Assembly (NCBI GenBank): GCA_015680685.1
Contig: MNCI01020276.1
Coordinates: 186,468-250,467, forward strand
DNA: 64,000 bases
From: Gnetum montanum
Taxonomy: Eukaryota; Streptophyta; Gnetopsida; Gnetales; Gnetaceae
Direction of reading: 5' to 3'
Made by a program: the position numbers and the translations under genes. The notes beneath the pieces were generated by a model. That model had not been told where the DNA came from, did no database searches, and saw only the letters and a program-made list of their open reading frames with translations. Position 1 is the first letter of the stretch, and each line of letters starts with the position of its first letter. This document shows, in pieces, positions 37,366 through 48,667 of the stretch.

Positions 37366-39354
37366 ATGCCTCTCCTACAAGATTACGATAATGCCACACT
37401 TAGTGAGGAAGCTCATTGTAGAACCAACGAACTATATGACGATGAAGGTTGGAGTACACAACCTGAAGTGGGGATTTCTTATAAACATGAACAAAAGCAG
37501 CGTCATCCCAACACACGAAAGCATAACTTACCCAATGATAATGAACCCCTACTGGCCACTACATGCTTAACGCAAATACAAGAGCCTGTTTGAATCTCAC
37601 ATAGGCATCGTAAGGAGAACCGTCTACCCAGGCTCGATTTAAACAACTTTCCAAAATTTTCAGGAGGCTATGACTTAGATCCCTATCAACATTTACAAGC
37701 CTTCTATGATGCTTGCACATGGAACAACATCGATAACAGTTGGCAAAAAATTAAGCTCTTTCCTATGACACTCATTGACCAAGCGAAAGTGTGGTATAGA
37801 TCATTAAAACCAAATTCAACATGACGTTGGTCAACAATGGTAGAACTCTTTAATGAAAAATATCAACCCTACGCAAGGGTGTCAGCCTTGAGGAAACAAA
37901 TCCAAGGGTGGAAACAAGCACAACATGAACCCTTAGACATGGCCTTATAAAGATATTATGCACTGTTAAACAACTGTTCAGGCCATGAGTTCTCCGAGGA
38001 AAGGCTAATGTACCATATCATTAATGGGCTATGTAATGAAACAAGAGCGACCTTAGGAATGTATGCCCAAGTTCAACTATACAAACTACGAACCCATCAA
38101 ATCCAAGAGCTTATTAAGCGAGTAGCAAAAGAAGAAGGAGAAATGACTAGATGGGAGAGTGTTGAAAAACATCAATGGGACCAGAATCTCAACTTAACAA
38201 AGGTCCATGATCATAAAAAGGAGAGATCAACCAATCTCAATGTGGAAACATCATCTTTGCCGGTACAACAAAAATCATTAGAAGAAGTTGAGGAAAAGAT
38301 TAATAAGATGTTCGAATGGACATATCAAAAGTGTGGAGAATTTATCAACATTATTGGAGATAGAGTCTTAACAACCCAAGAAGCAAGACAAAACATTAGA
38401 CATTCGAAAAGAAGGGATAAGGAAAATAAGAGCTCAACTGCTAATCATACGTATGAATGCAACATCTGCCTGTACGATCACCCCAAGGGCCAATGCCCAA
38501 TATTGTTACATTTATATGAGCATTGGCGGAACACGTTACATCTAGAGTTTGTACAAAGATACTGTGTTTGACCACAGTGGCAACAATCCCAGTCATGGGG
38601 GAAACCATCCCTACACTGGAGGCACCCTTCATATTATCCGAATCCAAATGCTTATCAAGTTCAACATCCTATTTCTCAAACTAAGCCACCATACTCTATT
38701 GCACCACATTACTATTCTCCACAATACTATCAGTCGATGTCTTCAACACAACCACCACCTTGTGCACCTTATACTCCTCCTAACTTTCAGCATTCTCATC
38801 CTTTCCCTCCTTTTACTTTGCCACCAATTATTCCTAAGGTGTCTGCACCACTGCAACAACCCGCGAACGCCACTTGTGCTGCTACTACCAACAACAGTGA
38901 AAAGCCTCCTCAACATCAAAAACGTCCTTTCTTTAAACATGACCGTAAGAAGGGACAACACAATTCCAAGGCCACTGCATCCTTCGACTCAGCACCAACT
39001 CAACACTGTGGTGCACCCTTATCTTCGAATCCAACGCCTCATGTCACTTCATCAAGGCCACCAACTCACACTCCAACAATAATATAGCCTAATGAACACA
39101 AGAATGGAGAGCGAAAACCCAATCCTTGCATACCATCTAACGGTTCCAAATATCATAGTGGGTCAACTCATGATCCGGGAACTACATCGTATAAATTTCC
39201 CAACTGTGCTTACTACAATCAAGTGTGTGAACCCTACTGGGGTAAGTATGGACCAATTCCAATACTTCCAACATGCAAGGATCCTCACCCTTCATTTATT
39301 AATCCTAGCCATGCTCAATCGTTTAGTTATGGGGGATACCCCCATTCTAAATAA
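37366..39354 (+). pseudogene. gag of element P with five stop codons but no frameshift
   Basis: One frame runs from the ATG at 37366 to TAA at 39352-39354, interrupted at 37591, 37822, about 37948, 38569 and 39085. The stops are TGA, TGA, TAA, TGA and TAG, each reachable from CGA, CAA or CAG by one C-to-T change. The capsid region includes FPKFSGGYDLDPYQHLQ and KVWYRSL. The zinc knuckle is CNICLYDHPKGQC (CX2CX3HX4C, the Athila spacing) near 38460. Then comes a proline-rich tail with KRPFF. Gag forms the particle in which reverse transcription takes place. Protease does not follow. Confidence 0.85.
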
Positions 39355-40740
39355 CAAGTAGGGTTAACAAATATTTTTCATTTTCTTTGATTTTTCATTT
39401 TTCAGTTTCTTGTTTTATCTTTTTATCTTTTTGTCTTTTTACGGTTCTTTATAAGTAATCTCATCTATGAATAAAACACTCATGTGGCTCGTTGGGTGAG
39501 GTGTGTTCTATGTTATCGAGTCGTGAGTGATCAATTATTTGAACAGTGAGCCCACTACACCCACTCNCTCGTGAGTGATCAATTATTTGAACAGTGAGCC
39601 CACTACACCCACTCATCCATTCTACAAATAAGAGAATCTGTTCAAGGGTACAGTGATATTCTTGATTTTTTAAAACTTAAAATTAATTTTGTGTTCATTG
39701 TACCCAGAATGAAGAAGAATGGATGAAGAGGGAATGATTAGGGTGTGACATCAAGGGGACTTATGGATTCTCTTTGGTGACGTCTGTGGAGTCATCATGC
39801 AACATGGTTGTACTAAGATCCTTGTAGATCTAATGAAAAATCGGAGTAAGAGTAATCAAAAGGGCACTCCAAAAATCCAATGCTATTCTAGAAGGTCCCA
39901 CTGGAAAGACATGCACCCATGCCTAAAGGTTGGCGGCTTCTCTGGATTCAGTATTCAAAAAAAAAAAGAGAAAGAAAAAAAATAAAAAACAAAGTGCCAC
40001 AAAACAAAAATCACTCCTTCCTTGAACTAAATGCTAAGTGATCATATGCCTTGTTGTTATGGTACTCTCATAGTCACTCATCATCGGATGAAACAATGCG
40101 GTGTCATTGATTAGAGGAATGGACTTGGTCCTGATCTTGGAACAATGGGTTAATGACACTTTAATCATGCTTTACATATAGGATTCATTGTGCCCTGGGT
40201 CAGTTACCTCATGTCCCAATCTCTACGATCCCTTTCTATAGTTTGTCTCATATCACTGTTCGTGTAATTGTAACTTATGTCCCATATAGCATAGAATTTT
40301 TACCTCATTCCAGTGATATTTACATGTGTGTGTTTTGTAGAAACAGTGTGGATTACATTTAACCCTTCTAGTGCGCATGGACACTTTAAGTGTGGTTACA
40401 CAAGGGCATTATATATTGTAACCTACTTTGGGGAGGACCCACTTGTGTAATTCTTTATAATCTTCACTTATGACATAGCTCACACACACCATTTCTTACC
40501 CTCAACATAATTTTTCATCACATTCTTTCCCTATTATTACCCCTCTGAATTTCAACGTTCCTATGAACCATCACATAACCTTTTTCTTACCACCCAAGGT
40601 TTTATTGTTCAATTACACTCACTCATCATTAGTCGTGCCTTCAAAACCATCTAATTACTCGAGAACTCCTTAGCAATAGCCTAATGTCCTCAGTTCCAAC
40701 GTTTATTTCAAGAAAATCCTTTAAAAATTTGGTATTTTAT
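39355..40740 (+). other. Post-pol spacer of element P
   Basis: Directly after the gag stop come T-rich DNA and blocks homologous to the post-pol spacers of C, B and A (for example TTTGGGGAGGACCCACT near 40430), showing that the whole of pol is absent at this point. A 46-bp duplication flanks the single N at 39567 (39521-39566 and 39569-39614) and is probably an unmerged contig overlap. Confidence 0.6.
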
Positions 40741-40850
40741 TGTGCCTCATATCACTAGGGACGAGATGTCGTGTACACGATGTATCGTACCCGATATCGT
40801 ATCCCCCTAAACCTATAAATAGGTGGCCCCCCCCCCCCCTCCCCCCCACC
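40741..40850 (+). promoter_or_regulatory. Putative internal promoter of element P
   Basis: Phrases GTGTACACGATGTATCGTAC and CCGATATCGTATCC precede a consensus TATAAATAGG at 40814-40823. CGATATCG is the signature of this family's U3. A run of C with one T (about 40828-40848) lies where transcription would start. A downstream block, CATGTGGGGGAGTTTTTC at about 40881, has a counterpart after the TATA of element C. The third ORF starts some 500 bp later. Confidence 0.55.
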
Positions 40851-41314
40851 GCAACACTTAGCCTCATTACTCATCATTCATGTGGGGGAGTTTTTCAAAT
40901 TTTTCTCTACAACCTACGAGTGTAACACCTTTGCTTTTCAACCTCTATCTTGCTCGCTGGTACTCCGATTTTAATCCCATTTGAACCTGCTTGAACCCGA
41001 AGTGTTTAGTTTCATCGTGGGGGAGGGACATCTACCGAAAAGTGCCTAACTTTTTTGAAATTTATCATTGCCCAAAGGACATCATTTAGGGTAATTAGCT
41101 ATAACACTTAGAATAATTGTGCCCAAAAATCAATTAACCCCTAGGTATACCAAGAAATTAAAATTGAAAACCACCTAAGTGAAATGGACTCATCATCACA
41201 ATCTTTCGGGCAAAGTCACATGAAGATAAAATGAATTAATTAATAAAGGCAAGCAGTAAGGTATAACTTAATTTCAAAAATAACCTTACTAATGCTTAGT
41301 CTGTGTGATTGTAG

Positions 41315-42678
41315 ATGACCCCGAAACGTGGACAATAGGAAGGTCCCACTCAAGGTGGGAGCAAATGATCTCGAAGATGTGGAAGACAAGATCCTATTGG
41401 ACAACATGCAGAATAGGAGGAGCAATCATTCAGCATTCATCAAGAGGAACCTCCTACTGGATGGTTCAGGCAGGCAGAAGGAGGAGCTGCAGCAGCGCCT
41501 GAATAGGGACAACATCTCACATTGCCCCAAGATTATGTTCAGGTCATCCATGAGAAGTCCACATTCGCTACGATGATTCTGGAATTGAACTTTGAATCTT
41601 TTGCAAAGTTCACTCCTAAGGCTATTAGGGATCACCTCACAGGGTCTCCCTTGTGGCCTATCCTCTCTAAAAGCGGTGCCTTGTACCTAGGAGAGACGTA
41701 CCAATTTTGGCACAATAGGGAGCAAGGCACAACTGTTAATATTTGTGGGGTGACAGTTGATTTCTCCACACAAGCCATTTCAGAAGTGTTGAAAGTTTCG
41801 AATATAGGGCCCAAAGTTGCTCAATTATCGACCCGTTCATTAGAAAAGGCTTATGGTAGAGATAAAACATTTAGTGATTTGATGACGGAAGAGAGGATTT
41901 ACTTTAAAATTGGAACATATCACCTCTTCCCCACAAAGGGCTTGAAAAGGATATCAACGTATGTGGCTAGAGGATGTGCAGTGTTGATGGGAAAGGTTAA
42001 TGCTAACCTGCCCCATCTATATTTAACGGAGATCCTGAGGCGGTTCGAGGAACGAAAGACAAGGAAGATGGCGCTACCTTTTCCTTGTCTTATCATAAAG
42101 CTTTGCCAACATGCTGGTATTCGGGGGTACACCAATGATTTCCTCCGAAAAGCCCAGACTTCTTCATATGCCGAATTGCTAAAGGCGCCAACTCCAAGAA
42201 AAAGCACTAGCGAAGAGCTGGGACCAGAACAAAAAGAAGAACAAATGGCTGGACCAACTGCAACTCAACCTGTAGGACCCAGCCAACCTCTGGGCACGGG
42301 TCCCAGCCAATAGTAGGAAGTTGGGCCCAACACAGGCCAGGATCAACCACCACCGTCGCAAGACTACAGACCATCGATGAGCCATCTTAGGGCCATCGCT
42401 GAGACGATCAGTTGGGGAAGTCGTGATGATGCAAACCTCTTCCATGTCATCGATGACATCATTCAACTTACTGTTTCATTGGATTTCACAAGGGGAAAAG
42501 TATCCATTCACACAGGAGGAGGGAAAAGTACATGGTCACAACAGATCTCAGGAAACGTGGCATCTTTCCAGGTGCAATTAGAGACTGGTGAAGGGGCCAC
42601 TATAGTCGTCATGCAACACTAGAATGCTGCGGGAGCTGCAACAGTGATCGCTAACCATATCAAAGAATCGCTAAACTA
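41315..42678 (+). pseudogene. Third ORF of element P (putative plant transposon protein domain)
   Basis: A single reading frame from ATG at 41315. Four stops fall in the first 200 bases, then it is open from 41522 to TAG at 42311 (263 codons) and continues past that to ESLN near 42675, where it breaks at the junction with element A. The core FWHNREQGTTVNICGVTVDF followed by STQAISEVL resembles the family of plant transposon-associated proteins with a V.GV.VDFSP.AIN.FL core. A proline/glutamine-rich linker comes next, then a tail (QLETGEGATIVVMQH) matching element C at about 19015-19050. Nearly all stops are of the CGA/CAG to TGA/TAG kind. Function unknown. The ATG is preceded by TTGTAG, compatible with a splice acceptor. 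Confidence 0.7.
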
Positions 42679-43139
42679 GTGTAACGTTGCTGGGATTACC
42701 AAAAGCTACTCGTTACTAGGTTACCAAGCGTTACACACGTGCTCGAAGCAGTCGTACTGAGTGCACTTAACTAGGAGAGTCAATGGTTGAGAGAGATTAA
42801 TTATCTACGACAAAATTTAAATATTTAACAATAATTAAATCCTATTTAGCTTAGTCCACATGCTGCAAGGTTTATCAAAAAGTTTGTCTTTATTGCCGTA
42901 CACAAATGTGTGCTCAGGTACAATTTGCTCAAATAAAGATCTATTCACTTTGAGACTCCTACTGCGGGCACATGGAAATTATTCTAACTCTGGAATGATA
43001 AAACTGCTATAGTTTGGCTAAGGGTCTAAATCTATATGCCTAAAATAGGGAAAGTTGCCTCTTATTTATAGATGTTACGATGGGTTGCGATATTACGTAC
43101 GCGATATTGCAAGGGTGGACGCGATATCGCGACTCATCA
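42671..43139 (-). repeat. Truncated 3' LTR of element A
   Basis: It aligns with 52573-53017 of the 5' LTR and lacks the terminal 330 or so bases (end of U5), which are cut at the junction with element P. Its U3 end has one more GCGATATCGC unit than the 5' LTR. The polypurine tract adjoins at 43140. Confidence 0.85.
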
Positions 43140-43153
43140 TACCCCCATGAATG

Positions 43154-44985
43154 AATGAAAACTCGTCCTCAAGTTCCTTACAAAATATTAGGAAGGTATG
43201 GGATTATTGACTTGAATGATACTAATGGTGAATGGGGTGACATGTGAACGGATCATCATTACAATATATGACAAAATTAGTGTTCATGACAACAAGAGTG
43301 AACACTATACACATTTGACATCCAACCTTATTTGGTAGCTGAGAGAGAAGAGAGGAGAGAGAGAGAAAAGAAGAAGTTTGTTGCTGCCGATGCCAGGATT
43401 GCGCCTCTCATTATCCATCTGTAAGCGCACCATCAATCTTGTTCCTTGCATAACTGCTCCAGCACTAGTCCATTCCAAGTATTCCTCCAAATCCAATCCA
43501 TTAGTGTATGATTGCCATCTGCACACATAACACAATCTTATATTAGCAAGGGTAAATGAATCACAATGCAGTTGATACCTTGCCTCAGTGTAAGGTCCAT
43601 TAGTTGAGTTGTGATATGGCTTATGCGGATTTTGGTGATATAATATTGGTGACTACCCAAGGTGTAGGGGTTAGGAGAAAATCAAAAAAATTGGGCCAGG
43701 ACCCCCATGACTGAGAGCAAACCTCTGGTAGCGAGAGAATGGAGAAAAAGAATAAGGAAGATGGAGAAAAAAAAAATGGCAACGCCAATGAAATGGATGT
43801 CAAAGATGGAAATGAACAAAATAAATGTTGATTGCAAAAATTTTTAAGGGAAAGAAATTAATTGATGCACCAAATAGGAATGTTAGTGGGTCCTCCCCAA
43901 AGCAGGCTCATGCCCTTAAAGCCCTAACATTCCCACATTCAAAGAGTCCGTAGGCTTTGGAAATGTCATTTGGAAGCAAGAGTTAAATTCTTAACCACAC
44001 CAATTTACCAAAAAGAAAACAATGCATCAACCAAAATATAGACTATTAATACAACCAGCAATGAGGTGAACAATGGAGAAAGAACGATGGAAAGAAGAGA
44101 ATGGAATGGAGTCTCATGAACAAGGTGATGTACAGCCCCTTGTGTATTAATGGTTAATGTGACTTAGTAGATCCCATTCCAAATCTAGCCTCAAAAAATC
44201 CACATCCAGTGACTTCGCATTAATACATTTAGCCAATCCATCCACCTGAAGTAATAAGAATGCATCTAACAAAGAGTCACCATCATTCCGATGAAACAAG
44301 AAAGGAGAAGGTAGGAAGCGAGAAAGGGCCTTAGTTAGAGGGAACATGTTTGTTTAGTTCCATAACTAGTGCTTGTAGCCCAAGTGATTATTTAGTCTCA
44401 GGGGTGTGCTTTGAATTCTCACTTTTCACTGTTTTTTTTTTTTTGCGTGAGAACCACACCATGCAAAGACTTTTTATTTTTATTTTTATTTTCTCAGCTT
44501 CCCGATAATGGGGCAACGTCGGAATGGTAAGAAAAAATCAAGAAGAAAACATCCAAGCACCCAAGAGAATGGCCAACACAAATGCATCAAGTTCCCTTGA
44601 AGTCATACCCTTTTCAGTCCTTGAGTCCTTTCTTAGTTTGAGAAATGCCCAGTCACTGATTCATTGATAGTTCTTATTATTTAAGGAAAGGGACTGTACA
44701 GTTCCAAGCCAAGAGAGACCATAGAATTTCATGGATGCATGGATGATGTGCACTCATTGCCTGTTATATCAAAAGAACCATACCTTAGTATTAACATTAT
44801 AACTCAAAGGTAAAAACCAAACATTAGCAACCAATAGAATACAGTTCATACCATCATCAGGAGCACTTATTAGGTGACGAACCTAACAAAATAAGGAAAC
44901 ACACAAATAAACAAAAAAAGTATGAATGATGTTACAAAACAAAAATGTGTAAAACAAAAACTTAAAAAGGAACTGAGGGTCTTAA
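43154..44985 (-). other. Post-pol spacer of element A
   Basis: Non-coding on both strands. It shares ordered blocks with the spacers of B, C and P but has no third ORF. Near 44420-44450 and at 31748-31770 in B the same AACCACACCATGCAAAGA phrase follows a T run. Confidence 0.55.
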
Positions 44986-44989
44986 TTGA

Positions 44990-47900
44990 TCAGCATAGGT
45001 GGCCATCTCCCCCATGACTGAGTTGGAAGGGGGAGATCCAAAATAATGAGCGAGGTCGTCTTCTCTCATAGGTATTATGTGCATCAGCTATTCTAAGTTC
45101 ATGGAAGGGTTTGGTTTGTTGCACATTGACCAGTAATCTCTTATCGGGGCTTTCAAGTTTGTATATTTTCATGGCTCCTGAGGGGAAGGTTGTATGAATA
45201 ATGTAAGGCCCTTCCCATAATGTTTGAAATTTCGTGCATTGTGGTACATGTGTGGGGTTACAATAGAGGACCTTATCTCCTAGTTGGTACTTAACCTTTC
45301 AAATTTTTAAGTCATGACATTGCTTGTTATGTGCCTTGTGCAACTCATTTGATGACAGGGCAACTAATCGGTTTGCATCTAGCATGTTTAGAGTCGCCAT
45401 TCTTTGTTTTTGTGCTAGATCAAGGTCAAGGTGGAGGTCACACACCATGGATAGTGTACAAAGCTCGATTTGAATTAGAAGCTTTGGAAGTTTTCCGTAT
45501 ACTAACTCATAGGGAAAGTAGCTTGTAGGGAGTTTCCAAGTAGAGCGGTATGCCCAGAGAGCATCATTCAGTTTAGTGCTCCAATCTTGTCTATATTTGC
45601 TAATTGTCCTTGTTAATATTTTAGTAATCTCCTGATTACTGATCTCAGCTTGGCCATTAGATTGGGGGTGATAAGGTGTAGTCAATTTATGTTCAACCCC
45701 TAAGTGTTGCATCAATTTCCGAAAGGTTACACCCGTGAAGTGTGTTCCATTATCCAAGATAAGTGCATGTGGCACACCAAACCTATTTACGACTTTTTGT
45801 TGCACAAATCATGCAGCTGTAGATGATGTACAGTCTATAACAGCAACTGCTTCAGCCCATTTTGTTAGATAGTCCATAGCAACAATGATGTAAGCTTTTC
45901 CATTGGGCATTAGTGTAATGGGCCGCATAACGTCTATTCCCCAAATGTTGAAGGGTTCTAAAGGTTGAATCCATTGTTGTGAACCCTCCATTCAAGTAGT
46001 CATTCCCCCATCACGTTGACAGCGCTCGCAGGATTGGACAAATTGATGGACGTCCCAAATTAATGTTGGCCAGTAATATCCTGCAAGTAGGATCTTAATA
46101 GCCATTCGTCTCCCTGCATAGTGACCCCAACAAGGGCCCTCATGAGCATCTTGGAGAACTCTTAGTTGGTCCACATCGGGCACACACCATCGAACCAAGC
46201 CATCAGGATAGACTTTGTAAAGTTGTTCATTGATCTCCATGAAGTACTTGGCTCTGTGAAGAAACTATTGTTTCTTCCTAAAGTCCAGCTCCTGTGGTGT
46301 TTGTTGGGAAAGGAGATAGATGAGAATGTTACTATACCAAGTTGTTTCCATGGGTTGGTTATTCACTACATCGGTAAGAGGGATTCATCAAGAAAATGAT
46401 CGGATATGGCATATTCATCCTCTTTGTTGTCCTAGTGCAACCGAGATAAATGATCTGCAACTACGTTTTCGGTGCCCTTTCGATCAATCATCGTTAGGTC
46501 GAACTCCTGTAGGATTACCAGCCATCATATAATACAAGGGATAACCGTTGGCTTGTTCATGAGGAACCTGATTGCACTATGATCCGTATGAATATACACT
46601 TTGTACCCTAACACATAGTGCCTAAACTTGTCCATTGTAAACACTACAACCATTAATTCTTTTTCTGTAGTTGTGTAGTTAGGTTATGCACTGGTGATAC
46701 TCCTACTTGCACAGTGGACGTAATAAGGACATTTTTGGTCATCTAACTGTGTAAGTATGGCTCCTAAGGCATAATTGGATGTGTCAATCATTATATGGAA
46801 TAGTCTGGACCAATCAGGGGCTTGCAGAATGGGAGTTTCCAAAAGCCTTTGTTTCAGAGTTTGGAATGCTCGTTCACATTCCCTGATCCATTCAAATGGT
46901 GCATCCTTCTTTGTTAGTTCTACCAACGATTTGGCAATCTTGGAGAAGTTCTTAATGAATCTCCTATAGTAGCCAGTATGTCCAAGGAATGACCGAATGC
47001 CTTTGACAGTTTCCGGTTGTCAGGTGATTCCTTGGATGACCCTAACTTTATCTGGGTCTACCTCTATTCCTGAATGTGAAATCTTATGCTTAAGTACTAC
47101 ACCTTCTTGGATCATCATATGGCTTTTCTACCAGTTGAGCCTTAAGTTGGTTTCTACACATCTTTTCAGCACTTGCTCTAATCGATCCAAGGCTTGATCA
47201 AAGCTTGTTCCATAAATGGAGAAGTCGTCCATAAAGACTTCCACTCCGTTTCCAATCTGTTGTTGGAATATGCTTAAGACTAGGTGTTGAAACGTGGCAG
47301 GAGCATTACACAAGCCAAATGGCATTTTGTTTATATGCAAATGTTCCCCAAGGACTGGTGAACGTTGTCTTGGCTTGATCTTCTGGTGCTATTTGTATTT
47401 GGTTGTATCCACTATAGCCATCTAGAAAACTATAATAGTGATGCCCTGCTATGGTGTCTAAGACTTGGTCAACGAATGGCAACGGAAAGTGATCCTTGAA
47501 TGTTACCATGTTCAGTAGCCTAAAATCTATACACACCCTCCATTTGCCTCCCTTTTTAGGCATGATCACCAGAGGGCTAACCCATTCACTATCAGCAATG
47601 GGGTATATGAACCTAGCCTTAAGAAGCTGTTCTATTTCTTCCTTTACTATTTGCTTCAATTTTGGGTTCAATCACCTCTACGGTTGTTTTCGAGGTTTCA
47701 TGGAGGGGTCCGTGTAAATCCTATGCTGGCATATCCTAGGATCTATTCCAGTTAACTCGGGGTATGACCAGGCAAAGGCTTTTGACCACTTATTTATCAC
47801 TTTCAGCAGTCTTTCTTTTTGTTTGGGAACAAGTCTTGCGTTGATGATCACCAGTTTTCCATTTTCAAGGGTCATATACTCCAGACCGGTGGGAAATGGT

Positions 47901-48667
47901 TTCAAATCTAGGGGCTCTTGTTTAAATCTCTCATGAATCTCCAACTTCCCCCAGTTGATGTTTTCAAGGTTAAAGCTTAGAAGTTGGCAACGAACTTGCT
48001 TCAGTGTGTCTATGCTTTCAATGTAAGCACTACTTATTCCCTTAGTTAGTTCCATGCATCTTAGTGAGTTTTTCTCTTGATCAACCATCAGCCACTAGGT
48101 GTCTTCTTGTTGTGTGGCTGATGCATATAGATACATTTGTATATTAATGTCTTGTGCACACCGATTGCATGCATGCAATGCTAAACTTTGCATAACCCAT
48201 GATTTCTGCATGCAATGGCACCCTGTGTCACTGTATGCGTTGCATGGAACTTTCTTCTTCTCGATCTTTCCAAAAGTGTTTTTCTTGGATATTTCTAGGG
48301 AAAGATCGCGGATTCCTAGGCATGCATCTATAGTACTTAGCCATGCTCTTCCCATTATTATTGGGAAGTCCCCCTTACCATTATTTACTTGTATCACTGG
48401 GAAATCAGCTGGATACGACCACCCACATACAGTGGTAACGATGTCCTCCACCAGTCCCAAGGGGATAGTGATGGACTGGCTAGCCAGCTCTAGTCGAATG
48501 TTACTCTTCCTTAATGGAGGCAGGTTCCAGGCTTTATACATCTCTTGTGATATTAGGTTGACTTCGAGACCTAAGTCCAGAAGAGCTTTACAAGATTCAT
48601 TCCCAGCAACTTGGAGATAGATTAGAGGGCTTCCAGGATCAGAGAATTTCTTGGGAAGGTGGCCCAC
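44990..48667 (-). pseudogene. pol of element A (protease, RT, RNase H, integrase)
   Basis: Read on the minus strand. Protease is at 48667-48095 (LLDLGLEVNLIS, IIMGRAWLST). RT is at 48088-47128 (WVSPLVIMPKKGGKWRVCID, YSFLDGYSGYNQI, MPFGLCNAPATFQ, catalytic VFMDDF). RNase H is at about 46926-46400. The integrase HHCC finger lies at 46240-46000 (AHEGPCWGHYAG ... SCERCQR). The core at 45991-45300 keeps all three acids (WGIDVM, LDNGTHF, GQAEISNQE). The C-terminal domain ends at 44990 with SFQLSHGGDGHLC. It is broken by an extra A around 47330, which shifts RT out of frame just before MPFGL, by a second shift near 46680, and by several stops. Confidence 0.9.

Larger units (their letters stand above)
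36706..42670 (+). mobile_element. Element P: pol-less Athila-like element, 3' end deleted
   Basis: Inserted on the plus strand in the gag of element B. In order: 5' LTR (36706-37222), primer site, gag (37366-39354), post-pol type spacer (39355-40740), TATA module, then the third ORF to about 42670, where the sequence switches to the 3' LTR of element A. No protease, RT or integrase sequence lies between gag and the spacer. The left flank is CTACT; the right flank and 3' LTR are lost. It is either a deletion derivative or a non-autonomous form dependent on relatives. Confidence 0.72.

Noticed and set aside
38549-39082. Plus-strand open frame of 177 codons, His/Leu-rich
   Set aside because: It overlaps the proline-rich end of element P gag in another frame. 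The gag frame is the one conserved with elements A and B.
48099-48620. Plus-strand open frame of 173 codons
   Set aside because: It is the opposite strand of the element A protease, which has the recognisable DLG and GRAWLS motifs.
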